Assembly: GCF_026015295.1 (NCBI RefSeq)
Contig: NZ_JAPDUW010000001.1
Coordinates: 806,001-870,000, forward strand
Source of the DNA: Segatella copri
GTDB taxonomy: Bacteria; Bacteroidota; Bacteroidia; Bacteroidales; Bacteroidaceae
DNA: 64,000 bases
Reading direction: 5' to 3'
Every line of letters starts with the position of its first letter. Position 1 is the first letter of the stretch. This document shows positions 17,478 through 27,914 of the stretch, piece after piece. The notes under the pieces are model-generated. The model saw nothing but the letters and a program-made list of their open reading frames with translations, did not search any database and was not told where the DNA came from. The translations under genes and the position numbers were made by a program.

Positions 17478-20400
17478 TTATTTTATTACTTCAACTATTC
17501 TGTTAGGGTATACATACCATAGATAACCTTTTACTCGGTGATGTCCCATACTTTTTAACAAGCCGATGTATTTTCTAACCTGTTCATGGTGTTCTACTTT
17601 CTGTTTACCGAATTTGAAGTCTACAACTATTGTCTCTTTTTTTGAGTTTTGCATCACGCGGTCTGGACGGTATTCTGCCACTTTTCCATTTTCAACTGTC
17701 AGGATAGAACATTCATTTAGTATGGTCAGTTCCTTGTCAAACCATTTTGCGACCTTTGGTGATTCAAGTCTTTTCCTGATCATCTCCTTTATTTTCTCTG
17801 GTGTGAGGTCTTGATCGTATAAAAGTCCGTCTAACTCCAACTGTTTCAGGGCTCCATCAATATCATCAACCGTGCGGATTGTAGAAAAGAGGTTGTGCAA
17901 AATGGTACCCATTTTGATATAAAACTTCTGTTGCTCTTCAGTTTCATCACGCTTTATAAAGTCACGGCTCTGGTTACTCTGTCTGAATTCTGGCATTTCA
18001 GGCGTAACATTTATTTTAATTTCTAAAGGTTGAGAATAGGCTGAGAGCACGTTTGTATCCTTCTTCTCGTTTGATTTCTTGGAAGAATCAGGTACATATA
18101 TTTCATTATAGCAGAAAGATATGTCATCTGTTTTGGCATCAGAACCTATTCCTGTTAACTCCATCTTTACATCATTAGCTTCAAGTCGACTGGCTACCTT
18201 GTCGAGTACTGATTCAATAATGGCAGAACGATATGCACTATTAGCTCGTTTGCCAATTACAATCAGGTTGTGACTGGCACGTGTGAAGGCTACATAAAGC
18301 AGATTCAAATTGTCGACTATGTTTTGCAGATGTTCATGATTATAATCTGCTTCATATATACTTTGCTTCATCAGTTTAGCACTGAAATCTATAGGTACCA
18401 GTGGAAGTTCGTTGTATGGAGCTTCTTGCGGTGTGCACCAGATAGTGTTGGCTTTTTCTAGTTGCCAGTCACAGTAAGGCATGATAACATGATCGTATTC
18501 CAGTCCCTTACTCTTATGTATAGTAAGGAATCTGATACCTCCATCGCCATCGCTATGAATGCTTTTTTCGTGAATACGGTTATCCCATTCTTTCAGAAAT
18601 CCTGTGATATCACTACTGTTATCTGTGAGATATTTACTTAAGCAATCATAAAAAGTACAGATGTAGGCAGTTTGCTTGATCATGTCTTTTATTTCGCCAA
18701 GTTTAAGTTCTGCAAAAAGGCGTTCTGTGAGATCGAACAGTGGCATTTCCAGATACTCAGTACGATTGGTCAAAAGTTGTTCCGGCATATTTCCTGCTAC
18801 AGAATACGTGTCACAAAACTTGTTGAGAGTTGCTAATGCAATATTGTCATTTGGGTGTACCAGTATGTAGAGAGCGTTAACCAATGTGCATACTGCTTGG
18901 GAGGCATCCAGCCTGAATGCCTCATCTGAAACCAACGGATAGTCGGAATGGTTCATAAAATACTCAGCAATGTCCTGTATGTTACGGTTGCTTCTTACCA
19001 GGATTGCTATTTTGTTGCAAGGAACACCTCTTTCAACCAACTTGTCTACAGTGTCCAGTGTGGTTTGCATCATTCTGTCTTCAATATTTTCACCGCCCAG
19101 GAGCTGGATACTGATAGAACCATTAGGATTAGAATGGTGGACTGGTACTTGCTGGCAGACATCGCTATATGCGCTTTCCAGCTGTTTACATTCCTCAGGA
19201 CATTTATCTTTCAGGTCTTCAATCTCCAATTTTACTGCTTCTGTGAAAAAAGCATTGTTAAACTCTATGATGTTTCTATCAGAGCGGAAGTTGGTACCCA
19301 AAGTTTCTATGCTTACTTTTTTCGCGCTTTTATTAAATTCTTTATCAATATTATTGAGCAGTCTCCAATCGCCGGATCGCCATCTGTAAATACTTTGTTT
19401 TACGTCACCAACAATGAGGTTACCTGCATCTTCTCTACTCATGGTTTCTTCGAGCAGCACTTTAAAGTTCTTCCATTGGATGGTGCTAGTATCTTGGAAC
19501 TCGTCAATCATTATATGGTCGAGTTGAGTGCCAATCTTTTCAAAGATGAATGGCGAATCGCTATCCTTTATCAGTGAGTTGAGCAAGGTCTGAGTATCGC
19601 TCAAAAGGAAACGGTTTGCCTCTCTGTTCATCTCCCTGACTTTTTTATCTATGCTTCCCAAAAGTCGGAGCTGATTAAGATGCTTTATGGTCAGATCGGT
19701 ACTTTTGAAGATTCGGGTGAGTCTGGGACGATTATCTTCTGCAAACAGCAGAATAGGGTAGAGCACCGATTCTACATAATTGAAGATATCAGTACAATTT
19801 TTTACATCAGATTTTTTGACCCATGCTTCCGGACTTTCCCGACATTTACAGAAAGTATCATTATGTAGATCATCATCACTGTATTTGCCATTTTTCAGCT
19901 TGTTGAAATAGCTCCAAATACCTCTCGTTTTTCCTGCTAAGTCGTCTGACGTAAAGCCTTCTTCTTCAAGGGAATCGAAAAAAGTAGCAGCAATTTCTTT
20001 AAGCTGCTCTTTTGCCTTATTGCGCATTTTCTTCATTCGGTCGGTAAAATCCTTGAAGAAATCTTCTTGTTCCATCAATTCTGTCAGCTTGTCGGAATGA
20101 GCTTTGTAATAATCCTTGAATATGTTCTCACCGAATTTCTTGATTTGTCCTATGACATTCCAACTCTTATCATCATCAATATTTTCTTTGATATAATCCA
20201 TAATCCAGAAAAGTAGACGATCGGTATCTTCAAGACTTTCTATAAGTTCATCAACGGCATGCTGTTCTATTTGATAGTCATTGAGTTCTATCCGTAAATT
20301 GGCAGTCAGATCAAGTTCACGTGCTAGATTTCTCAATACACTCTGAAAGAACGTATCGATGGTCATAACCCGGAAATAGTTATAATTGTGTATGAGCAAA

Positions 20401-20690
20401 TGCAGGGCTGATTCTGCATTTTTCTGAATTTGTTTGGATGAAAGATACGGTAAAGCCTGTTGTATTTGATTTACATAATCGTTAGCTTCTGGTAGTCCGT
20501 GTGCAATTTCGTATAATTTTCCTAAGATACGCATTTTCATTTCTTCAGTAGCTTTGTTGGTGAAGGTTACTGCAAGAATGGTTCTGTAGGAAGCAGGATT
20601 AGCTATCACGAGTGTCATATACTCGCGAGCTAAAGTAAATGTTTTACCTGATCCTGCACTTGCTTTATAAACAGTTAGTTGTGAACTCAT
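17478..20690 (-). CDS. AddA-like UvrD-family helicase-nuclease
   Basis: 1070 residues. Superfamily 1 helicase motifs are clear: Walker A VYKASAGSGKTFTLARE (residues 7-23), Walker B HIMIDEFQDTSTIQWKNF around 398, LTIHKSKGLEYDHVIMP around 735 and LLYVAFTRASHNLIVIG around 815. The C-terminus has a RecB-like nuclease with YRPDRVM and TIVVDFKFGKQ. This matches AddA of the AddAB (RexAB) break-repair complex, which replaces RecBCD in Bacteroidetes. It and the AddB-like gene form a two-gene unit. Chi-type recognition cannot be judged from sequence. Confidence 0.88.
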   Translation of the reverse strand: MSSQLTVYKASAGSGKTFTLAREYMTLVIANPASYRTILAVTFTNKATEEMKMRILGKLYEIAHGLPEANDYVNQIQQALPYLSSKQIQKNAESALHLLIHNYNYFRVMTIDTFFQSVLRNLARELDLTANLRIELNDYQIEQHAVDELIESLEDTDRLLFWIMDYIKENIDDDKSWNVIGQIKKFGENIFKDYYKAHSDKLTELMEQEDFFKDFTDRMKKMRNKAKEQLKEIAATFFDSLEEEGFTSDDLAGKTRGIWSYFNKLKNGKYSDDDLHNDTFCKCRESPEAWVKKSDVKNCTDIFNYVESVLYPILLFAEDNRPRLTRIFKSTDLTIKHLNQLRLLGSIDKKVREMNREANRFLLSDTQTLLNSLIKDSDSPFIFEKIGTQLDHIMIDEFQDTSTIQWKNFKVLLEETMSREDAGNLIVGDVKQSIYRWRSGDWRLLNNIDKEFNKSAKKVSIETLGTNFRSDRNIIEFNNAFFTEAVKLEIEDLKDKCPEECKQLESAYSDVCQQVPVHHSNPNGSISIQLLGGENIEDRMMQTTLDTVDKLVERGVPCNKIAILVRSNRNIQDIAEYFMNHSDYPLVSDEAFRLDASQAVCTLVNALYILVHPNDNIALATLNKFCDTYSVAGNMPEQLLTNRTEYLEMPLFDLTERLFAELKLGEIKDMIKQTAYICTFYDCLSKYLTDNSSDITGFLKEWDNRIHEKSIHSDGDGGIRFLTIHKSKGLEYDHVIMPYCDWQLEKANTIWCTPQEAPYNELPLVPIDFSAKLMKQSIYEADYNHEHLQNIVDNLNLLYVAFTRASHNLIVIGKRANSAYRSAIIESVLDKVASRLEANDVKMELTGIGSDAKTDDISFCYNEIYVPDSSKKSNEKKDTNVLSAYSQPLEIKINVTPEMPEFRQSNQSRDFIKRDETEEQQKFYIKMGTILHNLFSTIRTVDDIDGALKQLELDGLLYDQDLTPEKIKEMIRKRLESPKVAKWFDKELTILNECSILTVENGKVAEYRPDRVMQNSKKETIVVDFKFGKQKVEHHEQVRKYIGLLKSMGHHRVKGYLWYVYPNRIVEVIK

Positions 20691-20761
20691 ATTTTGTTTT
20701 TTTTATGATGTTATTGATATTGTGCCCTAGAAATCATGTTTTATCCATGCTTTTATGAATA

Positions 20762-22888
20762 TTACCAATCTCTAAATAGTTCAAAACCGAAGCGACAGCC
20801 TATGCCATTAAACTTCGTGTTTTTGAAGGCTGCAAAAATTCCTAGGGTAATAGCTCTTGTTGTTACTCCATATCCCCATTCTGTGTATGGGTGTAAATGG
20901 TTTACAACAAGACTGCTTACATATAGACGCTCGGCTTCTATATATTTCCCAATCAGGGGGAGCCATGCAGTTGCAATCATGGGAGCTTCATAAGTGAAAT
21001 TTCCGCGAACGTAATAATCACTGGCATTATACCATTGGGATGGCAGTAATTCGAATTCTCCACTCCAACTATCATTCCAGCCTCCAGGAATATTGTCGTC
21101 ATGGAAATTGGTATAGTCAACGAAGTCCCAATGATCACCTTTGCGGGTATAAAAGCCAGCTCCTAACCTTATAGAATATGATTGACGGCGTGATGCTTGA
21201 AAAATAGTTTGTGCATCTGCTTCAACCCGTTCGTAGTCTATGTTTGAACCTAGTAGGTTTATCCATCCCTTTTCGTAGTCTATTTTAAAAATCGACCCTT
21301 TCTTTCCCCATGGTAACAGTTCTAAAGCTACAGCTGGTGCTACTGACACATATTTGCTTGGATAATTAAACAGTTTATAGAAACTTTCTACTACAGCTTT
21401 TCGTTGATGTGAAACTAAACCTACTTCAAAACCGATATAGTCGTTGAAACTCCAGTGGTTAGTAAGACGAAGGTAATCATCTTTAAACTCTGTCAGTTTT
21501 CTGTTGTTTGCCTCAATATCTGTAGAAATTTCCGGTAATGACAATCCTGGATATTCTGAGAATAGTGGATATAGAAAATCGTTATCTTCTGGTTTGCTGA
21601 TGCCTAACATCTTTCGTGCAACACGATTATTCGATATTCTATTACCATTACCGATTTCTAACTTCAGATATCCATTGTGCTTCGGGTTATAGTTGAATGT
21701 CAATGGTATATTGAAATAAAATCTGTGTTGTTTCATACTGTAACCTCCTTTAAAGCGAAGCCCCAATTCCAGATTTTCTGTAAACCTGTAGCCTCCCTTC
21801 AGGTCAAACTTGTATACAATTCCTTTTCGCTCGGAGTATCCCATATAGAGTGGGTTGAGAATAGGACTGATACGGAAGTAGCCTTGGTTTTGCTTTCCGA
21901 AGCCTTGGGAAATTCTGTTTAATACATTGTCACCGATAACATCCCAAAGTATGTCTTTTGCAAAGTTTTTCTCTGGTATGTTGTTATTCAAGGAATCTGT
22001 TATTTGTTTCCTTTTTTCGTAGAATTTTTTGTATATGTCAGCCTCATCTTGGTTTAACTCAATTGGGCGCACTTTTGCCATTAATGCTGTGTCGGCAACA
22101 TTATTGAGCGAATCACTTAATATTTTCGGCAGTCCGTATACAGTTGTATACATGCCCGTTATCTTGTTACCCATAAAACTGAAGTTGGCTCTCATGCTGC
22201 ACCTTGCAGGAGAAAGTGAACCAAATCCGTCTTTACCCATAATAATAGAGATATAGAAACGGGTCATATCATATTCGCCCTCAAAGTCTACCATGCTTAT
22301 CTTTCCGCTTTGGGAATCAACAATGGCACGTGCTTCAATAACTTGGGTGTTTTTGAGACGTGGATATACGTAGACTTGAGCTTTGCCGAATGGTAATTGG
22401 GTGACGGCATATTTATAATATCTGCGATTCTTATAGTGGAAAGGAGAAAGAATATTCGTTTCGAAAAGTGTTTCTCCATATACCGTTGGAGTCATGTATT
22501 TCAAAACTGATGACAATGTGTTGCTTCTATGCGGAATGGTGCTTATGTTCAGCAAACGCTTGGCAACTGGTCTGCCATTTGCGTCTAGCGTCATTTGGTT
22601 ATAATACTCGCTGATGAATCTTCTGCCACCGCCATGAGCCACCGCATACATTGTCGGTACTAGCATGAGCGTTGCATTACGTTTGTTTGTTTTGATTTGA
22701 AATTTAGTGTAGGCATAACTCTTGTGCTCAGCTCTACCTGTTGTGTCAACAGATTGTGAATATTTAAATACCAAACACATCACCGAGTCACTAAAGGTGT
22801 CTCTCGGTGACATTCTTCTTGCATGTGCTGCAATAGCCATCATGCAGAAGATAATCGTCAAAATGATGTGTGTTTGATATTTCTTCAT
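20762..22888 (-). CDS. DUF5686-type outer-membrane protein
   Basis: 708 residues with a signal peptide (cleavage near AAHARR). The protein has the layout of the Bacteroidetes DUF5686 family without a leading CarboxypepD-like domain: a periplasmic N-terminal part (YAYTKFQIKTNK ... FISEYYNQ) followed by a long C-terminal region of amphipathic strands (YRFTENLELGLRFKGG, FYFNIPLTFNY, WGYGVTTRAITLGIFAAF) that should form a barrel. Function is unknown for the family. It lies between the sigma factor and addA, same strand, 64 nt after the sigma gene stop, so it may share that transcript. Confidence 0.8.
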   Translation of the reverse strand: MKKYQTHIILTIIFCMMAIAAHARRMSPRDTFSDSVMCLVFKYSQSVDTTGRAEHKSYAYTKFQIKTNKRNATLMLVPTMYAVAHGGGRRFISEYYNQMTLDANGRPVAKRLLNISTIPHRSNTLSSVLKYMTPTVYGETLFETNILSPFHYKNRRYYKYAVTQLPFGKAQVYVYPRLKNTQVIEARAIVDSQSGKISMVDFEGEYDMTRFYISIIMGKDGFGSLSPARCSMRANFSFMGNKITGMYTTVYGLPKILSDSLNNVADTALMAKVRPIELNQDEADIYKKFYEKRKQITDSLNNNIPEKNFAKDILWDVIGDNVLNRISQGFGKQNQGYFRISPILNPLYMGYSERKGIVYKFDLKGGYRFTENLELGLRFKGGYSMKQHRFYFNIPLTFNYNPKHNGYLKLEIGNGNRISNNRVARKMLGISKPEDNDFLYPLFSEYPGLSLPEISTDIEANNRKLTEFKDDYLRLTNHWSFNDYIGFEVGLVSHQRKAVVESFYKLFNYPSKYVSVAPAVALELLPWGKKGSIFKIDYEKGWINLLGSNIDYERVEADAQTIFQASRRQSYSIRLGAGFYTRKGDHWDFVDYTNFHDDNIPGGWNDSWSGEFELLPSQWYNASDYYVRGNFTYEAPMIATAWLPLIGKYIEAERLYVSSLVVNHLHPYTEWGYGVTTRAITLGIFAAFKNTKFNGIGCRFGFELFRDW

Positions 22889-22952
22889 CTATTATGAGTT
22901 AAGATGTTACTTGGCAGAAAAACTATGCCAAATATTTTGGGCAGCAGCTTTC

Positions 22953-23825
22953 CTAACCAAGATATTTCATAAGGATTCCTATCTTCCCGGATTCTCTCAG
23001 TTTGGTGATGCTTTTTTCTCTTATTTGGCGAACTCGCTCACGGGTTAGTCCCATTTTATCACCAATTTCCTCGAGTCCCTTTTCGGTTTCCCCAATTCCG
23101 TAGCATGCGCAGATAATTTTCAGTTCGCGATCCTTGAGGCAAACTTTTAAAACCTGTCTTAGGTCTTGTGCCATACTTTCATGGTCAACCTGCTTGTCTG
23201 TTCTGGCATCGTCTCCGCTTGCCATTACATCTGCCATAGAGTTGTCATCGTCATCACTGAATGGAGCATCGATGCTTACATGATGACCACTGGCAGCCAT
23301 GCTCTGAGAAATCTTGTCCTCGTCAACACCCGTTCTGGCAGCAAGTTCTTCAACGCTTGGACGACGTTGGTTTTCCTGCTCAAACTTATTAATTTCCTGG
23401 TTTACCTTATTGAGTGATCCTACCTGGTTGAGAGGAAGTCGAACAATTCGGCTTTGCTCTGCTATTGCCTGTAAAATACTCTGACGAATCCACCATACAG
23501 CGTATGAGATAAATTTGAACCCTCGTGTTTCGTCGAAGCGTTCCGCAGCTTTGATGAGTCCGATGTTTCCTTCGTCAATCAAGTCTGTCAAGGTGAGTCC
23601 CTGGTGCTGATATTGTTTTGCTACCGACACCACAAAACGTAAGTTGGCTTCAATCAACTTATTTTTTGCTCTTTCGCCAGCTCTACCTCCCTTGCGGATA
23701 GCTTGAGCCAATTCTATTTCTTCATCAATAGAAACCATTGGGGCTCTACCTATCTCTACAAGATATTTGTCGAGGGCTTCACTATTACGATTGGTTATAC
23801 TCTTTTGTATCTTAAGCTGTCTCAT
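22953..23825 (-). CDS. rpoD: Primary RNA polymerase sigma factor
   Basis: 290 residues, the usual size of the Bacteroidetes housekeeping sigma factor, which lacks region 1.1 and the large non-conserved region. Regions seen: 1.2 ([17 protein letters not shown]), 2 ([37 protein letters not shown]), 3 ([17 protein letters not shown]) and 4 ([18 protein letters not shown]). It directs RNA polymerase to TTTG/TAnnTTTG promoters, which are the boxes seen throughout this window. An own TATCTTTG box lies about 37 nt upstream. A four-residue acidic run near residue 196 is within the variable linker. Confidence 0.95.
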   Translation of the reverse strand: MRQLKIQKSITNRNSEALDKYLVEIGRAPMVSIDEEIELAQAIRKGGRAGERAKNKLIEANLRFVVSVAKQYQHQGLTLTDLIDEGNIGLIKAAERFDETRGFKFISYAVWWIRQSILQAIAEQSRIVRLPLNQVGSLNKVNQEINKFEQENQRRPSVEELAARTGVDEDKISQSMAASGHHVSIDAPFSDDDDNSMADVMASGDDARTDKQVDHESMAQDLRQVLKVCLKDRELKIICACYGIGETEKGLEEIGDKMGLTRERVRQIREKSITKLRESGKIGILMKYLG

Positions 23826-23861
23826 TATCTTTCCTCTTAGTTACACATTGCACAATTGGCG

Positions 23862-23869
23862 CAAAGATA
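23862..23869 (-). promoter_or_regulatory. Promoter -7 box of rpoD
   Basis: Minus-strand TATCTTTG, about 37 nt before the ATG; the primary sigma factor thus appears to be read from its own promoter class. Confidence 0.6.
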
Positions 23870-23941
23870 ATAAAAATATTGATACATGACTAGATTTATA
23901 ACTTACTTTAACGTAATTAACCTAACTTACTCATTTTAAGG

Positions 23942-25618
23942 TTATTTTACGGTCTTGTTCTTAACAAAACTTTGAAAAGCGTCATCGTATCCGTTAAACA
24001 CGTTGATGTCTACCTCTCCATGTATTCCTGCTACTCTTCCGTCGGGGCAGAGTTGCCAATATACCAATCGGATGTCTGGTTTATACTCTCCATATCGTGC
24101 AATCCAAACCTGGTAGTTATGTTTCAGATCGGGAGCCTTTGGCAGATAGCGATTTACGAAAGTTTGGCTGATGTAAAGAATAGGCTTAACACCTGTTGCT
24201 CTTTCTACAATTCTAAGCCAAGTTCTAATGCGTGCAAACAATACTCCAGACCCTCCCATTTTCTTGATTTGACTAGGAAGCGGTTCAACATCAAGAACAG
24301 GAGGAAAATCGCCTTTCCTAATGATACTGTGTTTCAGAAAGTGTCGTGCCTGTTCGGCAGCAGGTGTTATGGTGGTAAAGAAGTGATAGGTTCCAACCTT
24401 GTAACCATGTGCTTTTGCATCACGATAATCTTTTCTATAATATGGATTTAACATCGATTTACCTTCTGTACTCTTGATATAGATGAAGCGAATAGGGAAG
24501 TTTACTGTTCCTGATATGGTCTTTTTGCTGAGACGTCCAAGATGTGTAATGCGTAAACGGTTCCAGTTGATAGCATATTTTTTTCTGCCTTTTCCATGCT
24601 GGTATTTGCTCAGATCAATGCCATAAATACGTTCCGATGTATATACGAGTCTTTCGCCTTTATAGCGGTCATTTTTCCATTCTCCTATTCGTAAAGGCTT
24701 CTTGGGAGCAATGCTGAATCCGAATCCTTCACGTTTCCCGTTTTTCCAGTAACCTTCATAATAGGTTCCATCGTATCCTTGCCAGCATCCATGACCGTTT
24801 GGTTGATAGATACTGTCGGTTGTACCCCGATAATATCCTAGCGAATCAGGTAAGAGGGTGTAATCAATAGAGCGTCGAAGTGTGACTCCATGAGCTGTTG
24901 CTAAAGATGCTGCAAGTTGAGGTGAAATAGCTTTAACCCCTTCAGGAGTTGTTTCTGAGGAAAGTTGGAATGTGCGGCTTCCTTGTGCAGTTTCTCCATT
25001 CATTGCTTTGATGAGTTTGCATGCCTGGCTCTTCCATTTTCCGTTCTCGTCTCTATAATAGGCTTGATATGAAATGGAGCGTTTCAACTTGAAATGTCCC
25101 TTTTTCTGTACATGTTTCAGGGAATCAATCAGTTTCTTGGCAGAATCGCGTAGTTCCAGTTCGTGTTGGGTATAAGCGCAAATAGAGTTGTAGCCTGCAT
25201 CCAGGACAGAATGAGAGTGAATATAATAGTTCAGTTCTCCAACTTTCCATTTGGAGTCTCTATACAAACTGTCTAAAGAATCAACTTTCTCTTTAAAGTT
25301 AAAGATGCTATCCGCATCTTTGCCTAGATAGTGATTCCGGCTGATGCTGTTGTTGTAGCAGGCGGCAAGTCTTCCTTCACATGAAGGAATCAACGCCCAA
25401 CGGTTCATAAAGTTGGCAGCCAGTGTCGTAGTGTCTTCGTCGAATCGGAGTATTGTTTTTCCATTTTGAATTAATTCGTAGTGACTGTATACTTTTATGT
25501 TTGCTTTTGCCTTGTTCACTCTATCACTTGATGGGTTCAGACAATAATAGCTCCATGTGCTGGCGGCAGCCAGCAGAATGAGAACTAAACTTGTGATATA
25601 TAATATTTTCTTTTTCAT
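23942..25618 (-). CDS. GH25 lysozyme-like protein with MORN repeat
   Basis: 558 residues with an N-terminal membrane anchor or signal (ITSLVLILLAAASTWSYYCL). Residues about 275-310 hold a MORN-type repeat (GYDGTYYEGYWKNGKREGFGF). The C-terminal 225 residues form a glycoside hydrolase 25 domain: IYGIDLSKYQ, FIYIKSTEGKSMLNPYY, GTYHFFTTITPAAEQA, FPPVLDVEP with the acidic catalytic pair, and a final DINVFNGYDDAF. GH25 enzymes cut the muramic acid-glucosamine bond of peptidoglycan. The function of the N-terminal 250 residues is unknown. The start overlaps the stop of tilS by 4 nt, so the two are translationally coupled. Confidence 0.87.
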   Translation of the reverse strand: MKKKILYITSLVLILLAAASTWSYYCLNPSSDRVNKAKANIKVYSHYELIQNGKTILRFDEDTTTLAANFMNRWALIPSCEGRLAACYNNSISRNHYLGKDADSIFNFKEKVDSLDSLYRDSKWKVGELNYYIHSHSVLDAGYNSICAYTQHELELRDSAKKLIDSLKHVQKKGHFKLKRSISYQAYYRDENGKWKSQACKLIKAMNGETAQGSRTFQLSSETTPEGVKAISPQLAASLATAHGVTLRRSIDYTLLPDSLGYYRGTTDSIYQPNGHGCWQGYDGTYYEGYWKNGKREGFGFSIAPKKPLRIGEWKNDRYKGERLVYTSERIYGIDLSKYQHGKGRKKYAINWNRLRITHLGRLSKKTISGTVNFPIRFIYIKSTEGKSMLNPYYRKDYRDAKAHGYKVGTYHFFTTITPAAEQARHFLKHSIIRKGDFPPVLDVEPLPSQIKKMGGSGVLFARIRTWLRIVERATGVKPILYISQTFVNRYLPKAPDLKHNYQVWIARYGEYKPDIRLVYWQLCPDGRVAGIHGEVDINVFNGYDDAFQSFVKNKTVK

Positions 25619-26964
25619 TTGATGATGACCTCCAATATTTTCTTGGTGGTTTCGGTAATCTTTGTTTTTTCAGACGTACGTTCGCCGATAAGCCAGATGA
25701 TTTCACCTTTACTATCAGTTAATACATGCTGTGTCTTCTTTTGTATATAGTCAAATTTCCTATCGGTCATATAGTCACTCAACAGTTTGCTACCCTTCAT
25801 GCCGAAAGGTTGAAATCTGTCGCCTTCTTTTACCAGTCGGTAGGTGAGGGGAAAACTGACTTTTTCAGCATCCAAAGTGATACATTGCGATTCTTTGCTT
25901 GGCATGAAGTCACTCATATGCGAGAAGATTCTTATCTTGATTTGGGTTCCTTCGTCCATGTTGTAAATGCCTTCTTCTGGCAGTCGGAACGCTCTTTGCT
26001 CCTGAATGTTATTCAAGTCTTTTATGTTAGAGATCAACAGCTGTTCTCTGTCGATGACTATCATATAGTCTTCGTTTTTCCAGATTTTACCGACACCACG
26101 ATCCTGACTGAAGAGGCTTTCACAGATGTCATCAATGACATTGCCATGAAAACCATATCTGCCTAATTCCTTATGGAGTATGAATTCCGGACTTGGAGCA
26201 TTCATGACAGATACTTTAGGGATATATATAACTTTCCTATTAGAGTCGGTTGTACTGATGCTATCCATGCTCTCAAGTATACTTTTCGCTTGGCGTATGT
26301 ATTTGGCAGTGAGAGCGATATTTTCACTTGCTGCCGGGTTGATACTTTCTAAAAGAGGTACTACATGATGGCGAATTTTATTTCTTAAAGCATCGTCTTC
26401 CAAATTTGTTGAATCTGTGACAAAATCTTGCTTTTTTTCTTTTAGGTATTGCAATATATCCTGTCGGCTGATGCAGAGAAGAGGGCGCAGAATATTTCCG
26501 TTTTTGGGGGCGATGCCTGCTAATCCGTCTACTCCAGATCCTCTTAACAGATTCAGAAGTAAAGTTTCTACATTGTCATCGCGATGATGGGCCACACAAA
26601 TGCCTCCTGCATGCAAGTCTTTTACTAATTGGGCAAAATAGCTGTAGCGTAAGTTGCGTGCAGCCATTTCGATACTTACCTTGTGCAAATGGGCATAAGC
26701 ATAAGTATCAAAATGGATTCGAGACAAACTGATTCCCTGTTGTTGGCACAGATTTACACAAAATTGCTCGTCTCTGTCACTCTCTTCGCCGCGAAGGTGA
26801 AAGTTACAGTGCGCCGCAGAAATATTCAGTCCTATATTTTTCAAGATAAGCAATAGGGCAACGCTATCGGCACCTCCGGACAAGGCAACGATATATGGTG
26901 TTTGCCACTTGAACATACCATGGTGAATAATATATTTTTTGACGATATTTTCAATTTTGTTCAT
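25615..26964 (-). CDS. tilS: tRNA(Ile)-lysidine synthase
   Basis: 449 residues. The N-type ATP pyrophosphatase motif VALSGGADSVALLL is at residues 27-40, followed by HCNFHLRGEESDRDEQF and ICVAHHRDDNVETLLLNLLRGSG, all diagnostic for TilS. The C-terminal domain (LTYRLVKEGDRFQPFGMKG ... KLLSDYMTDRKF) completes the long form of the enzyme. TilS puts lysine on C34 of tRNA-Ile(CAU) so that it reads AUA codons; it is essential. It lies 33 nt after kdsB in the same operon. Confidence 0.95.
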   Translation of the reverse strand: MNKIENIVKKYIIHHGMFKWQTPYIVALSGGADSVALLLILKNIGLNISAAHCNFHLRGEESDRDEQFCVNLCQQQGISLSRIHFDTYAYAHLHKVSIEMAARNLRYSYFAQLVKDLHAGGICVAHHRDDNVETLLLNLLRGSGVDGLAGIAPKNGNILRPLLCISRQDILQYLKEKKQDFVTDSTNLEDDALRNKIRHHVVPLLESINPAASENIALTAKYIRQAKSILESMDSISTTDSNRKVIYIPKVSVMNAPSPEFILHKELGRYGFHGNVIDDICESLFSQDRGVGKIWKNEDYMIVIDREQLLISNIKDLNNIQEQRAFRLPEEGIYNMDEGTQIKIRIFSHMSDFMPSKESQCITLDAEKVSFPLTYRLVKEGDRFQPFGMKGSKLLSDYMTDRKFDYIQKKTQHVLTDSKGEIIWLIGERTSEKTKITETTKKILEVIIK

Positions 26965-26997
26965 TCTGCGATACCTTAAAAGTATATGATGTTCTTA

Positions 26998-27741
26998 TTA
27001 CTTTCTGTTTTTCAAAAAGTCTTCTGCCCGCTGCAAATCTTCTGGCGTGTCGATGCCTACAGTTTCTACATCTGTAGTACCAACTTTTATCTTGTAGCCA
27101 TTCTGCAGCCATCGAAGTTGTTCCAGGCTCTCTGCTATTTCTAGTGAGCTTTGTGGCAGTTTGGTTACCTCTTTTAAAACTTCTTTGCGGTAAGCATAGA
27201 TGCCCAAATGTTTCAGATAAGGAAAACTCTTGAGCCATTCTTCCTCTTCTTTTCCTCTTACGTATGGAATGATGCTGCGAGAGAAATACATAGCAAAGCC
27301 TTGATTGTCTACAACAATCTTTGGACTATTAGGATTTTTTACAGCTTCCATACTGGTAAATGCTTTTCCTAAAGTGGCAATTTGGGTTGTTGGGTCATCA
27401 AAACACTGGCAGATGGTTTCCAGTTGACTCTTGTCAACAAAAGGTTCATCTCCTTGAACATTGACAATGACATCCCAGTCTCCACCAATTTTTTCGATAG
27501 CTTCTTCTATGCGGTCAGTACCGCTCTTATGATCCTTGCGCGTCATAACAGCTTTACCGCCAAATGCTTCTACAGCATTGAAAATTCGCTCATCGTCTGT
27601 TGCAACATAGGCTGCTTCTAGACAAGTTGCTACTTTCTCATAAACATGCTGTATCACTGGTTTGCCATCTAACATGGCAAGTGGCTTTCCCGGGAAACGT
27701 GTTGATGCGTATCTTGCTGGAATAATTCCTATAAATTTCAT
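26998..27741 (-). CDS. kdsB: 3-deoxy-manno-octulosonate (KDO) cytidylyltransferase
   Basis: 247 residues, normal for KdsB. Start FIGIIPARYASTRFPGKPLA is the nucleotide-binding signature, followed by HVYEKVATCLEAAYVATDDE, NVQGDEPFVD (metal/CTP site), and HLGIYAYRKEVLKEV. The enzyme activates KDO as CMP-KDO in the cytoplasm for lipopolysaccharide inner-core synthesis. It is first in an operon with tilS and the GH25 gene. A TTTG-N20-TACTTTTG promoter 85 nt upstream is nested in the terminator of the preceding efflux operon. Confidence 0.96.
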   Translation of the reverse strand: MKFIGIIPARYASTRFPGKPLAMLDGKPVIQHVYEKVATCLEAAYVATDDERIFNAVEAFGGKAVMTRKDHKSGTDRIEEAIEKIGGDWDVIVNVQGDEPFVDKSQLETICQCFDDPTTQIATLGKAFTSMEAVKNPNSPKIVVDNQGFAMYFSRSIIPYVRGKEEEEWLKSFPYLKHLGIYAYRKEVLKEVTKLPQSSLEIAESLEQLRWLQNGYKIKVGTTDVETVGIDTPEDLQRAEDFLKNRK

Positions 27742-27803
27742 AATCTTCTATATTTAAACCTGTTTACTATTCAATTCATGCGATTCGTTTAACTTCAAAT
27801 AAA

Positions 27804-27857
27804 AAAAGTTGCACTTCCGCAGACGCAAAAGTACAACTTTATTTTGTATTCACCAAA
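27804..27857 (-). promoter_or_regulatory. Efflux-operon terminator hairpin with embedded kdsB promoter
   Basis: On the minus strand, AAAGTTGTACTT pairs with AAGTGCAACTTT (27804-27840, one mismatch) and is followed by a T-run, ending the efflux operon. The same DNA carries TTTG (27854-27857), 20 nt, and TACTTTTG (27826-27833), so the -7 box of kdsB lies in the hairpin's ascending arm and loop. Confidence 0.65.
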
Positions 27858-27914
27858 AAACTTTTTGTTTTTTTTGAAAAACCTCAGAGAATATTTAATG
27901 TTCTCCCAATTTTT

